Source: Pusillimonas sp. DMV24BSW_D (GTDB lineage: Bacteria; Pseudomonadota; Gammaproteobacteria; Burkholderiales; Burkholderiaceae_B). From it: a stretch of 64,000 nucleotides of DNA. Below, one piece after another: positions 43,315-52,598 of the stretch. Under the pieces are notes generated by a model. That model was not told the DNA's origin and did no database searches. It was given only the letters and a program-made list of their open reading frames with translations. How positions within the stretch are numbered: the first letter of the stretch is position 1; the number at the start of each line of letters is the position of its first letter. The position numbers and the translations under genes are program-made. Location: NCBI RefSeq assembly GCF_011388195.1, contig NZ_CP049990.1, positions 434,001-498,000 on the forward strand, given 5' to 3'.

Positions 43315-44745
43315 TCAGGTGGCTTTCAACATGTCTTCAATGACTTTCTTGGCATCGCCAAACACCATCATTGTTTTATCCATGTAGAACAGCTCGTTGT
43401 CGAGCCCGGCATAACCGGAAGCCATGGAGCGCTTGTTCACAATGACCGTGCGCGCTTTGTAGGCTTCCAGAATCGGCATGCCCGCAATCGGCGAGGCCGG
43501 GTCGTTCTTGGCCGCCGGGTTTACAACGTCGTTCGCGCCCAGTACCAGTACCACATCGGCCTGGCTGAATTCACCGTTAATGTCGTCCATTTCAAACACC
43601 TGCTCGTACGACACTTCCGCTTCAGCCAGCAACACATTCATGTGCCCCGGCATGCGGCCCGCAACAGGGTGAATGGCATATTTCACGGTAACGCCCTGCT
43701 CGGTGAGCTTGTCGGTCAGTTCTTTCAAGGCATGCTGGGCACGGGCAACGGCCAAACCATAACCGGGCACAATAATAACCGTTTCCGCATTGCTGAGCAT
43801 GAAGGCGGCGTCGTCGGGGCTGCCCGACTTCACGTTGCGCTGTTCACCACTTCCCGCAGCCGCCGCCGAGGAATCATTACCAAAGCCGCCCAGAATCACG
43901 TTGAAGAACGAACGGTTCATGGCCTTGCACATGATGTAAGACAGAATGGCGCCGGAAGAACCCACCAGCGAACCGGCCACAATCAGCATGGGATTCCCTA
44001 ACGAGAAACCAATACCGGCCGCAGCCCAACCCGAATAGCTGTTCAGCATCGACACCACCACCGGCATATCGGCCCCGCCAATGGGGATGATAATCAGCAC
44101 ACCCAGCAGGAACGACAGCAGCGTCAGCAACACGAACGGTGTCCAGGCTTCCGTCATCACGAACCAGACACCCAGGCCGATGGTGACCAGGGCCATGAGC
44201 AGGTTGAAGTAATGTTGGCCGGGGAACACCACCGGGGCGCCCTGGAACAGGCGGAACTTATACCGCCCCGACAGTTTCCCGAACGCAATCACGGAACCTG
44301 AAAACGTAATGGCACCAATAGCCGCACCCAGGAACAGTTCAACCCGGTTACCGGTGGGAATGGCGCCGGCGGCGTCTACAATACCGAAGGCAATGGGCTC
44401 AACCACAATGGCCCCGGCAATGGCCACGGCCGCCAGGCCGATCATGCTGTGCATGAAGGCCACCAGTTCCGGCATTTTGGTCATTTCCACCCGGCGCGCC
44501 ATGGTGGCGCCCACAAAGCCGCCAATCACCAACCCAAGCAGCACCCATGCCAAACCACCCAGGGCGTTTTCCTGCGCTTGCGACCAGATTAAGGCACCGG
44601 TGGTGAGCACGGCAATGGCCATGCCCGCCATGCCGAATGTGTTGCCTATAATTGAAGTGGTGGGGTGCGATAAGCCTTTCAGCGATTGAATAAAGCACAC
44701 CGAGGCAACAAGATACAGCAGTACCACAATATCCATTGAAATCAT
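43315..44745 (-). CDS. pntB: NAD(P) transhydrogenase subunit beta
   Basis: A 476-residue inner-membrane protein: about nine helices then the NADP(H)-binding domain III starting near residue 300 ([18 protein letters not shown], the Rossmann-like motif, then [13 protein letters not shown] and [12 protein letters not shown]). It couples hydride transfer between NADH and NADP+ to proton movement. The start overlaps the pntAB stop by four bases. Length and domain order are normal. Confidence 0.95.
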   Translation of the reverse strand: MISMDIVVLLYLVASVCFIQSLKGLSHPTTSIIGNTFGMAGMAIAVLTTGALIWSQAQENALGGLAWVLLGLVIGGFVGATMARRVEMTKMPELVAFMHSMIGLAAVAIAGAIVVEPIAFGIVDAAGAIPTGNRVELFLGAAIGAITFSGSVIAFGKLSGRYKFRLFQGAPVVFPGQHYFNLLMALVTIGLGVWFVMTEAWTPFVLLTLLSFLLGVLIIIPIGGADMPVVVSMLNSYSGWAAAGIGFSLGNPMLIVAGSLVGSSGAILSYIMCKAMNRSFFNVILGGFGNDSSAAAAGSGEQRNVKSGSPDDAAFMLSNAETVIIVPGYGLAVARAQHALKELTDKLTEQGVTVKYAIHPVAGRMPGHMNVLLAEAEVSYEQVFEMDDINGEFSQADVVLVLGANDVVNPAAKNDPASPIAGMPILEAYKARTVIVNKRSMASGYAGLDNELFYMDKTMMVFGDAKKVIEDMLKAT

Positions 44746-45056
44746 GACTGGCCCCCTTTGGCTTTTTTCTCTTTCTTCTTGAACATGGCCAGCATGCGCT
44801 TGGTAACCAGGAAGCCGCCGAAGACATTCACAGAAGCCAGCGCCACTGCGAAAACGCCCATGCCTTTGGCCAGCGGGTCAACGGTTAAGGCGCTGGCCAG
44901 CATGGCACCCACAATCACAATGGCGGAAATGGCGTTGGTGACTGCCATGAGCGGGGTGTGCAGTGCAGGCGTCACGTTCCACACAACGTGGTAACCCACA
45001 TAAATGGCCAACACAAAAATGACCAGGTTGATAATGGTTGGGTTAATCGCTTCCAT
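44742..45056 (-). CDS. pntAB: NAD(P) transhydrogenase subunit alpha part 2 (membrane part)
   Basis: A 104-residue protein with three to four hydrophobic helices, corresponding to the membrane domain at the C-terminus of single-chain PntA ([24 protein letters not shown] is typical). The gene begins directly after the part-1 stop and overlaps pntB by four bases. Split alpha subunits are common outside enterobacteria. Confidence 0.93.
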   Translation of the reverse strand: MEAINPTIINLVIFVLAIYVGYHVVWNVTPALHTPLMAVTNAISAIVIVGAMLASALTVDPLAKGMGVFAVALASVNVFGGFLVTKRMLAMFKKKEKKAKGGQS

Positions 45057-46178
45057 TTATTTCTTCCCCCACAAAATTTGCCCGTTTTCACATACCAGGC
45101 AGGCTTTGACGATGTCGTCGTCTTTTTGAATGGCGAGCTTGCCGTTTTCGTCCACAATCAGCTTCATGAAGTCGAGCAGGTTGCGGGCATATAACGCCGA
45201 GGCATCGGTGGCCAGCATGGAAGGCAGGTTGGTTAAACCCACAATTTTCACGCCGTGCTTTTCCACCACTTCGCCTGCCACCGTTAGGGGGCAATTGCCG
45301 CCGCGTTCAATGGCCAAATCCACAATCACCGAACCGGGTGCCATGGCACGCACGGTGTCTTCGGTAATAAGCGTAGGCGCAGGGCGACCGGGAATCAGCG
45401 CCGTGGTAATCACGATATTGGCCTGTGCGCAGCGCTGTGCCGTTAAGGCCGCCTGGCGTTCCATCCACGCTTGCGGCATGGGCCGGGCGTAACCGCCCAC
45501 GCCTTCGGCAATCTCGCGTTCTTCATCGGTTTCGAAGGGCACGTCGATAAACTTGCCGCCCAGCGATTCCACTTGTTCTTTGGCAGACGGGCGTACGTCG
45601 GACGCCCATACCACGGCACCCAGCCTGCGGGCGGTGGCAATGGCCTGCAAACCGGCCACGCCGGCCCCCATAATGACCACCTGAGTGGCCTTCAGGGTAC
45701 CGGCCGCCGTCATCATCATAGGAAAAATGCGGTCGTAGAATTGCGTGGCCAGTAACACCGATTTGTACCCGGCAAGGTTGGCCTGCGACGACAACACATC
45801 CAGACTTTGGGCGCGTGTAATACGCGGCGCGGCTTCCAGGGCAAAGCCCGTGATACCGGCCTGCGCCATGGTTTGAAGGTGCTCGGCGTTGAACGGGTCG
45901 AGCATGCCCAGCACCACTTTACCTGCGCCCATGCTTTGCAGTTCTTCGCTTTGCGGCGCCCGAACTTTCAGAATGAGTTCAGCCGCAAAGGCGTCTTGCG
46001 CTGAACCCAGCGTAGCACCCGCTTCAGTGTAGGCTTCGTCGGTAAAACTGGCTTCGCGGCCGGCCCCGTGCTGAACAATCACGCTGTGGCCGGCTTTAAC
46101 GTACTTCTTGACCGTTTCGGGGGTGGCGGCAACCCGCCGCTCGCCCGCTACCGTTTCTAATGGAACTCCAATTTGCAT
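45057..46178 (-). CDS. pntAA: NAD(P) transhydrogenase subunit alpha part 1
   Basis: A 373-residue NAD(H)-binding subunit (domain I), related to alanine dehydrogenase. It starts MQIGVPLETVAGERRVAATP and has the nucleotide-binding VVIMGAGVAGLQAIATARRLGA, then VRPSAKEQVESLGG. The open frame extends 22 codons upstream into the carboxylase gene; ATG at 46178 is chosen from the family start. Seven bases separate it from the carboxylase stop. Confidence 0.93.
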   Translation of the reverse strand: MQIGVPLETVAGERRVAATPETVKKYVKAGHSVIVQHGAGREASFTDEAYTEAGATLGSAQDAFAAELILKVRAPQSEELQSMGAGKVVLGMLDPFNAEHLQTMAQAGITGFALEAAPRITRAQSLDVLSSQANLAGYKSVLLATQFYDRIFPMMMTAAGTLKATQVVIMGAGVAGLQAIATARRLGAVVWASDVRPSAKEQVESLGGKFIDVPFETDEEREIAEGVGGYARPMPQAWMERQAALTAQRCAQANIVITTALIPGRPAPTLITEDTVRAMAPGSVIVDLAIERGGNCPLTVAGEVVEKHGVKIVGLTNLPSMLATDASALYARNLLDFMKLIVDENGKLAIQKDDDIVKACLVCENGQILWGKK

Positions 46179-46185
46179 AATAGCC

Positions 46186-48198
46186 TCAGGCAAACTCCAT
46201 GATGATATCGCCACTGGCGAGTTGATCACCTGGTTTAACTTCAATCCGGGAAATGACTACGTCTTCTTCCGCGTCCACACTGACTTCCATTTTCATGGCC
46301 TCCAATATGCACAGTGGGCTTCCCGCCGAAACTTGATCGCCGACTTTCACTGCAATGGAAACCACCAATGCAGACATCGGACAAACAAGGCACCGCTTTT
46401 CTTGCTCTTCGTTCACTGCCGGCATCACCGCCAACAATGCATTTTCCGTGGGGGTCAACACCAAGGCGGTGGCCTGCGTACCGGCATGCGACAGCAAGTA
46501 CGGCTCCTGGCCGATGTCGACACCTATCACCACCGCTTGGTCGTTAATAGTACCCTGCCAAACCGGTTCGTCGGTTTTCCAACCCGACGCCACCGTGTGC
46601 ACGGTAGGGTCGCCGTCGAATTGAATCTGCCACGTGTCGGGCGACACAGGGGTGAGCGTTAAAGAGAAATCTTCGTCTCCCAAACGCACCACGCGCGATA
46701 GCGCAGCGGGGGACGGCGCGGCCGCGTTTGCTGCGGGCGCGTTTGCCTCTTGCTCGGCCGGATGAATGCCGCATTCCATGATCGCGGCCGCCACCGCCAT
46801 GCGGCGCGCAGTATCGCCCTGGGGCGCCACAGGCTTATAACCGTTGGGATACTCTTCGGCAATAAAGTTGGTGGATAACGCGCCGCTTTGCCAGCGTGGG
46901 TGATGCATTAACGCGGCCAGGAACGACAGGTTGTTGGCAATGCCTTCCAGGGCAAACGCATCCAGCGCTTCACATTGGGCGTGAATGGCCTGCGCCCGCG
47001 TGGGTGCGTGTGTCACCAGTTTGGCGATCATGGGGTCGTAGAAGCGGGCGATTTCGCCGCCTTCGTACACGCCGGTATCGTTGCGCACGGTAATACCGTT
47101 TGTATTCCCTTCAGCAGGCGGGCGATAGGTGCGCAAGCGCCCCGCCGCCGGCATGAAGTTGTTGGCCGGGTCTTCGGCATACACCCGGCTTTCCACCGCC
47201 CAGCCGTTAATCTTGACGTCGTCTTGCTGAATCGACAGCGTTTCACCGGCGGCCACGCGAATCATCTGTTCCACCAGGTCAACCCCGGTAATCAGTTCGG
47301 TAACCGGGTGTTCAACCTGCAGGCGAGTGTTCATTTCCAGGAAATAGAATGACTTGTCTTGCCCGCATACGAACTCCACCGTGCCGGCCGAGTCGTAGTT
47401 CACCGCGCGCGCCAGGGCCACTGCCTGCTCACCCATTTCACGACGCGTGTTGTCGTCAAGCAAGGAAGACGGCGCTTCTTCCAGCACTTTCTGGTTGCGT
47501 CGCTGAATAGAGCATTCGCGTTCCGCCAGATACACCACGTTGTCGTGCTTGTCGCCCAGCACTTGAATTTCAATATGGCGGGGGTTTTCAATAAACTTTT
47601 CAATAAAGACACGGTCGTCGCCGAACGACGCGGCGGCTTCCGAACGGGCACGTTCAAACCCTTGCGCCACCTCGCCGATGGCGCGCGCAATGCGCATGCC
47701 TTTGCCGCCGCCGCCCGCCGAGGCTTTAATCATGACCGGCAGGCCGATTTCCTTCGCCACCTGAACCGCGTGATCGCCGTCGTTAATTACGCCAAGGTAA
47801 CCGGGAATGGTGGAGACTTTGGCCAGATTGGCAAATTTCTTCGAGGCGATTTTGTCGCCCATAACCTCAATGGCGTTTTCGTTCGGGCCAATGAATACAA
47901 TGCCCGCCTGCGACAAGGCTTTCACAAACGAGGCGCGTTCCGATAAAAAACCGTAGCCGGGGTGAACCGCCTGGGCACCGGTTTTCAGGCAGGCATCAAT
48001 AATCTTGTCGACCACCAGATACGACTCAATGGCCGGTGCGGGCCCAATGTGTACGGCCTCGTCGGCCATTTGCACATGCAAGGCCCGGCGATCGGCATCG
48101 GAATAAACAGCGACCGTTGCAATACCCATCCGACGAGCGGTTTTAATAATTCTGCACGCGATCTCGCCGCGATTTGCAATAAGAATTTTTGAAAACAT
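46186..48198 (-). CDS. Acyl-CoA carboxylase biotin-carboxylase/BCCP subunit (alpha)
   Basis: A 670-residue protein uniting biotin carboxylase (residues 1-450: SKILIANRGEIACRI, ATP-grasp GGGGKGMRIA, FLEMNTRLQVEHPVTE) and a C-terminal biotinyl domain with the biotinylated lysine in LEAMKMEVSV, separated by an Ala-rich linker near residue 490. It resembles propionyl-, methylcrotonyl- or geranyl-CoA carboxylase alpha chains. ATG at 48198 has an AGGGA upstream; an eight-codon longer start overlaps the partner gene stop. The partner carboxyltransferase is directly upstream. Confidence 0.9.
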   Translation of the reverse strand: MFSKILIANRGEIACRIIKTARRMGIATVAVYSDADRRALHVQMADEAVHIGPAPAIESYLVVDKIIDACLKTGAQAVHPGYGFLSERASFVKALSQAGIVFIGPNENAIEVMGDKIASKKFANLAKVSTIPGYLGVINDGDHAVQVAKEIGLPVMIKASAGGGGKGMRIARAIGEVAQGFERARSEAAASFGDDRVFIEKFIENPRHIEIQVLGDKHDNVVYLAERECSIQRRNQKVLEEAPSSLLDDNTRREMGEQAVALARAVNYDSAGTVEFVCGQDKSFYFLEMNTRLQVEHPVTELITGVDLVEQMIRVAAGETLSIQQDDVKINGWAVESRVYAEDPANNFMPAAGRLRTYRPPAEGNTNGITVRNDTGVYEGGEIARFYDPMIAKLVTHAPTRAQAIHAQCEALDAFALEGIANNLSFLAALMHHPRWQSGALSTNFIAEEYPNGYKPVAPQGDTARRMAVAAAIMECGIHPAEQEANAPAANAAAPSPAALSRVVRLGDEDFSLTLTPVSPDTWQIQFDGDPTVHTVASGWKTDEPVWQGTINDQAVVIGVDIGQEPYLLSHAGTQATALVLTPTENALLAVMPAVNEEQEKRCLVCPMSALVVSIAVKVGDQVSAGSPLCILEAMKMEVSVDAEEDVVISRIEVKPGDQLASGDIIMEFA

Positions 48199-48218
48199 AG
48201 CGTCCCTGTGTGTCAGTT

Positions 48219-49610
48219 TCAACGATCAGAAGCGTGGCCAAGAGCCGCCAGCTCTTGCCCCAACCAACGTCGGGTATCGCCGGGACGCAATACGGCGTCG
48301 AGGGCACCGTTTTGAAGCAAATGGGGTGCGGCCAGAGTTGGCAGCAAGGCCTGAGCCTGCGCCGGGGCAAGGTCTTCAATGCCCTTCGGGCCCGCCAACC
48401 CCATGGATGCGCTATCCCAGGCCACCACGCGGGCGGCGGCCGTGGCGGCGGAACTTAAGGCCATGCCCGCCGCGCCATAGGCTTTGCCGATGACAACGGT
48501 GATTTTCGGCACATGACTTTTCGCATACCGTCGCAGCAGGTCGGCCACGGTATGGGCCAGTCCGCCGGACTCCTGTTCGAAACCGGGCACAAACCCCGGT
48601 GTGTCAACCAGCGTAACGATAGGCACGTTCATGGCATTGCATAAGCGCACAAAACGCGCGGCTTTGCGGCAGGCGGCGTTATCCAGCGCGCCGGCCAGGG
48701 TTTTGTTCTGGTTGGCAATGACCCCCGCCCAGTGGCCGCCGATGGGCACAAAGGCGGTGACCATATTGTGGGCCACCCCGGCGCCCACTTCGTAAAAGGC
48801 CCGAGTATCGCTCATCTGGCGCAAGGCCTCGGTGACATCGTAGCTTTGTGCGGGGTCGTCGGGAATCAGGGTGTCCAGCCCCACGCAATACCCCAATGAC
48901 TCAACTTGAGGGGTGGCGCTGCTTGTGGCTGCTGTGCCCACACGCAGCAATCGTTTAATGGCTCGCAGGGCCAGTACCTCGTTGTTGAACACCAGATCGG
49001 CCACGCCGCTTTCATCGGCATGCACCTTCCAACCGCCCAAGTCGTCATCCGTCAGTGAAGTGTGGGTGACCCTGTTGGTAATATTTGCGTCGGTTAACGT
49101 AAGCGATGACCCGCTTCGCACCATGACGACCACATCGAACAGCCCTGCCAAAAAGGCATTGGGGCCACTGTTATGCCCTACTACCAGCGCCACTTTCAAT
49201 GCACGATGCGCCGCCAACGTGCCGGCCAATCGGCCTAACGACGACCAGGCTGCAATGCCGCCGTCGAGGCGGGTTTGGGTCCCGTCGAACACCATCACCA
49301 AAGGCGCGTTTTCATTTTGTACATGTTGCGTGGCCTGCTCGACTTGGCGCCAGGCGGCCGCATCCATACCGTTGCCTAAGTGCTGGGTGTCTTGCGACAC
49401 GGCACAAATGCGCCGGCCGCCCGCCATACCGGTGGCGGTCAGCAAATAATCGGTGTTTTCGCCGATAAAGGACGGCTCGTGATCGAAAAGAAGCGACAAT
49501 CGCTCACGCATCGTTAAATTGCGCGCGGCGTGTAGTGCATTCCGGTTACCGGCATCCGCCCCGGATGCGGCAACTGCAACATTGTCTTCCTCGTTATTCT
49601 TGTCGATCAT
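48219..49610 (-). CDS. Acyl-CoA carboxylase carboxyltransferase subunit (beta), short form
   Basis: A 463-residue carboxyltransferase. The crotonase-type halves are recognisable: LVVGHNSGPNAFLAGLFD and VRSGSSLTLTDANITNRVTH in the N-terminal half, and IVTLVDTPGFVPGFEQESGG then PKITVVIGKAYGAAG in the second. Typical acyl-CoA carboxylase beta chains are 510-540 residues; the missing 50-70 are spread over the N-terminus and loops, and the alanine-rich C-terminus is divergent. The active region appears complete. It is paired with the biotin subunit downstream. Substrate acyl-CoA unknown. Confidence 0.8.
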   Translation of the reverse strand: MIDKNNEEDNVAVAASGADAGNRNALHAARNLTMRERLSLLFDHEPSFIGENTDYLLTATGMAGGRRICAVSQDTQHLGNGMDAAAWRQVEQATQHVQNENAPLVMVFDGTQTRLDGGIAAWSSLGRLAGTLAAHRALKVALVVGHNSGPNAFLAGLFDVVVMVRSGSSLTLTDANITNRVTHTSLTDDDLGGWKVHADESGVADLVFNNEVLALRAIKRLLRVGTAATSSATPQVESLGYCVGLDTLIPDDPAQSYDVTEALRQMSDTRAFYEVGAGVAHNMVTAFVPIGGHWAGVIANQNKTLAGALDNAACRKAARFVRLCNAMNVPIVTLVDTPGFVPGFEQESGGLAHTVADLLRRYAKSHVPKITVVIGKAYGAAGMALSSAATAAARVVAWDSASMGLAGPKGIEDLAPAQAQALLPTLAAPHLLQNGALDAVLRPGDTRRWLGQELAALGHASDR

Positions 49611-49681
49611 GATCCATTCCTTGGAACCTATCGTTAACGCCCGGCGCTTGAAGGGTTGCGCCGGGCCCAGGTAAGGCCGAC

Positions 49682-50656
49682 TTAGCCTTTTTGCTTTTCT
49701 GCTGCGTAAGCACGCAGTTTGGGAACGATTTCTTTGGCAATGACTTCAACCTGATCCATTTGGTACTTGTACGGCACGAAGATCAGTTTTTGTACGCCGG
49801 CGTCGATGTGTTCTTTAAGCTGCTCGATACACTCGTCGACATTCCCCATAATGGCGCTGTCCATGGTCGACATACTGCCTTGGGCAATATCGAAGTCCAC
49901 ATTCAGCCAATCCATCATGGTTTTCTCTACTGCGGCACGCGATTCGCCCACCATAATCGGCAACTGGTTGCCGTTCAGTACGGTGTCGGGATCCCGGCCG
50001 TCTTCCTCAGCGAAATTACGCACTTTCTGCCAGGACTCAATGAACGCGTCGGGCTTGTAGAAGTAGGTGAGCCAGCCGTCGCCGTTGGTGGCCGCGCGCT
50101 TCAGTACGCGATCGGCATAACCGCCAATCAGAATGGGGAACGGTTTCTGCACGGGCTTGGGGAACATAACGCCGGCAGGAATGCGGTGATTGGGCCAATC
50201 GCCCGAGACCAGGTCTTCGTTAAAGAAGCGACGCATAATGTCGAGGTTATCGTCCATAATGCGGCCGCGCTTTTCAAACGGTACGCCGACGGCATCGAAC
50301 TCGCGCTTGTACCAGCCTGCCGCCATGGCCGGCAGCATGCGGCCACCGGAAATTTGATCCATGGTGGATAACTGCTTGGCCAGCGTAACGGGGTTACGCA
50401 GCGGCAAGACCAGAATGCCGGTCGAGAGTTTGATTTTCTTGGTGCGCGCCGCAATGGCGGTAAGCAGGGTCAGCGAATCCAGAATGGGGAAGTGCGGGTC
50501 GACACCCAAAAGAATGTGGTCCCACACCCAGAGGGAATCAAAACCCAGTTCTTCCATCCGCACGCCGTATTCAACCAGTTCCTGCGCATCGGGAATGGTG
50601 GGGTAAGCGGTGAAGTTTCGGGCTGCAATGCCAAAAGTGCCGTGAAGCGTAGCCAT
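49682..50656 (-). CDS. LLM-class (luciferase-like) flavin-dependent oxidoreductase
   Basis: A 324-residue TIM-barrel of the bacterial luciferase/F420-reductase superfamily: GFDSLWVWDHIL, LSTGILVLPLRNPVTLAKQLSTMD, GGRMLPAMAAGW and PFPILIGGYADRVLKRAA. It probably oxidises or oxygenates a pathway intermediate with reduced FMN (or F420, less likely in this group). It lies 38 bp after the CoA-transferase genes and 71 bp before the carboxylase genes on the same strand. The reaction is not known. Confidence 0.82.
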   Translation of the reverse strand: MATLHGTFGIAARNFTAYPTIPDAQELVEYGVRMEELGFDSLWVWDHILLGVDPHFPILDSLTLLTAIAARTKKIKLSTGILVLPLRNPVTLAKQLSTMDQISGGRMLPAMAAGWYKREFDAVGVPFEKRGRIMDDNLDIMRRFFNEDLVSGDWPNHRIPAGVMFPKPVQKPFPILIGGYADRVLKRAATNGDGWLTYFYKPDAFIESWQKVRNFAEEDGRDPDTVLNGNQLPIMVGESRAAVEKTMMDWLNVDFDIAQGSMSTMDSAIMGNVDECIEQLKEHIDAGVQKLIFVPYKYQMDQVEVIAKEIVPKLRAYAAEKQKG

Positions 50657-50694
50657 AGGTGTTCTCCTTAAATAATCTGTTGGTGTGACCGGGG

Positions 50695-51510
50695 TTAAGC
50701 GATGTAACGTCTGTCGGGGTCCAGCTCTCGTAGGGCCTGTAACTCGCGCTCTGTAGGCGCCGCAGTCACACCCAATTCGTTTTTGTCGTAAAGCAAATCA
50801 AAACCGGTGTTGTCTTGAACCTCTTCCAGCGTAACGCCGTCGTGCAAAGCCAGCACTTTCATGGCGCGGGTCTTTTCATCGAACCCGAACACACCCAGGT
50901 TGGTAATAACCCGGAACATGCCGCCGGCGCGCAGGCCGCTGTCGTATCGCGATGTGCCACCTTTCAGGAAGCCCGGGCTGGTGATGAAATCGACTTCTTC
51001 AACAAAACGGCGTGACTCATGGCGCATGGCCACAATCATATTGGTGAGGCTGGCAATATCGTTGCCGCCGCCGGTGCCGGGCAAACGTACTTTCGGGTTG
51101 CGTGGGTCATCGCCCAGGAACGAAGAGTTCAAATTGCCGTATTTGTCGATTTGCGCACCGCCCATGAAGCCAATATCAACATGGCCGCGCTGCAGCAACA
51201 GAAGCACTTCCGTGCTGCTGATGACCATGTTGGCGCGTTTGGTGCAGCGTTGTTCGTTGGTAGACGGCGGCAGCTTGCCAGGCTCAACAAAGGGGCCCAC
51301 CACGCCGCCTTCAAACAAAATTGTTAAGCCGGGGCAGCGCAGAATTTGCGCCAGTGTGGCCGCCAGCAGCGGAATGCCCACGCCGGCAAACACCACTTTG
51401 CCGTCGTCGAGCACACGCGAGCTCATGACGGTAAGGATTTCGGCGTCGGTGAAATCGCGTTTGCCCGCCTGGCTGCCTTGGGGCGATTGGGTAGCGGTTG
51501 TATTAGTCAT
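50695..51510 (-). CDS. CoA-transferase family protein, subunit B (IpdB/GctB-like)
   Basis: A 271-residue class I CoA-transferase-fold protein: FAGVGIPLLAATLAQI, ILFEGGVVGPFVEPG and LPGTGGGNDIASLT. It resembles the beta chains of glutaconate- and 3-oxoadipate-type CoA-transferases and, in size and motifs, IpdB from steroid ring degradation. Its start overlaps the subunit A stop by eight bases. Whether the pair transfers CoA or hydrolyses a cyclic acyl-CoA ring cannot be decided here. Confidence 0.82.
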   Translation of the reverse strand: MTNTTATQSPQGSQAGKRDFTDAEILTVMSSRVLDDGKVVFAGVGIPLLAATLAQILRCPGLTILFEGGVVGPFVEPGKLPPSTNEQRCTKRANMVISSTEVLLLLQRGHVDIGFMGGAQIDKYGNLNSSFLGDDPRNPKVRLPGTGGGNDIASLTNMIVAMRHESRRFVEEVDFITSPGFLKGGTSRYDSGLRAGGMFRVITNLGVFGFDEKTRAMKVLALHDGVTLEEVQDNTGFDLLYDKNELGVTAAPTERELQALRELDPDRRYIA

Positions 51511-52459
51511 TTAACAGGCTCCTTCCTCGTTTGGCCGCGTCGAGCAACTCTTCCAAACCGAGCAGCTTCAAGTATTCATTCCACGACTTCGGTTCGCGAA
51601 TGTATTTTTCAATGTAGGCGTTCATGCCTTCCACCGGATCTTTGTTCACCAGGTCGGTGTAGTAATCCATGTGCGACAAGAAGGGTTCATACACGTTGGT
51701 GCACTCGTGCGGCGCGGAACCGAAAGGTACCTCAACCACGGCATCGACATTGAAGAAACCAATTTTGGTTTGATCAGGCGCACGGCGGATTTGGTCGTTC
51801 GACACAATGCGTTCGGTAGTTAGAATGACGCTGTCGGCCGCCATGGCCAGGTCGACGTCCATAAAGGGCAAGCCGTCGATTTGTGCGTTACCGTAGGCAT
51901 CGGCACGCTGAACGTGGATAAGCGCTACGTCGGGATTCAACGCCGGAACCAGCAAGATAGGCTCATCGGTGAAGGGGCAGTTAATTTGTTTGGGCTCGGG
52001 CCGAAGCGCCAGCACGTCGGAACCCAGCATGGCACGCATGGGCAGAAACGGCACACCCATGGCACCGGCGCGAAAACGCATGCCCATACCCAGGTGAGAC
52101 CACTCTTGAAAGCTGGCTTTCTTGGTTTCAGCGTAATGGCGCATGACTTTGGAAATGCCCCACACAATGCCCTGGCTGAACCAGCTGGTTTCAATTTCCT
52201 TGCAGATGCCCGAGCCGAAAAGCCAGTCGCCCTCGCTGGAAACAATACAGCGCGACACCGACAAATCTTTTTTCTGATCACGAATCAGTTGCCAGATCAT
52301 GGCCATGGGCGTGCGCGACAAGGTACTGCCGCCGACCCCCACCCGACTGCCGTCGGCCACCAGCGCCGAAGCCTCTTCAAGCGACATAACTTTTTCGCGA
52401 AGACTGCGGTCTCTTTTCTGGAGACGCTCGCGCAGTTGCAAATAAGGTGACGTTTCCAT
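51503..52459 (-). CDS. CoA-transferase family protein, subunit A (IpdA/GctA-like)
   Basis: A 318-residue alpha chain: ALVADGSRVGVGGSTLSRTP, FRAGAMGVPFLPMRAMLGSD, LVPALNPDVALIHVQRADAYGN and a C-terminal GMNAYIEKYIREP tail seen in IpdA-like proteins. First gene of a run reaching through LLM, carboxylase, pnt and can. ATG at 52459 follows a GGAGG; a GTG seven codons upstream is less likely. A palindromic operator overlies its candidate promoter at 52520-52550. Confidence 0.83.
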   Translation of the reverse strand: METSPYLQLRERLQKRDRSLREKVMSLEEASALVADGSRVGVGGSTLSRTPMAMIWQLIRDQKKDLSVSRCIVSSEGDWLFGSGICKEIETSWFSQGIVWGISKVMRHYAETKKASFQEWSHLGMGMRFRAGAMGVPFLPMRAMLGSDVLALRPEPKQINCPFTDEPILLVPALNPDVALIHVQRADAYGNAQIDGLPFMDVDLAMAADSVILTTERIVSNDQIRRAPDQTKIGFFNVDAVVEVPFGSAPHECTNVYEPFLSHMDYYTDLVNKDPVEGMNAYIEKYIREPKSWNEYLKLLGLEELLDAAKRGRSLLND

Positions 52460-52519
52460 TCTTTCCTCCGAGCCAACCACGTTGAATGGTCGGGCAAATA
52501 GCTCATTCTGGTTTTGTTA

Positions 52520-52550
52520 ATATTATCGTACTAATGATAGTATGATAATA
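52520..52550 (-). promoter_or_regulatory. Candidate promoter-operator of the CoA-transferase operon
   Basis: TATTATCGTACTA (52521-52533) and TAGTATGATAATA (52538-52550) form an inverted repeat with 12 of 13 positions pairing and a four-base centre ATGA. On the minus strand TTATCA (52548-52543) and TAATAT (52525-52520) are spaced by 17 bases, so the palindrome lies between and over the promoter boxes, as expected for a repressor site. The half-site TAGTA-N-GA also appears at 42.1 and 57.3 kb. Confidence 0.55.
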
Positions 52551-52553
52551 CCT

Positions 52554-52594
52554 AAAAAAACATACTGCAAGCCCCACCGTGAAGCAGGGCTTGC
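52554..52594 (-). terminator. Rho-independent terminator after livF
   Basis: On the minus strand, directly after the livF stop, GCAAGCCC pairs with GGGCTTGC around a 12-base loop, followed by a short gap and a run of seven T (52560-52554). It should end the Liv transcript and insulates the CoA-transferase promoter just downstream. Confidence 0.75.
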
Positions 52595-52598
52595 CGTT

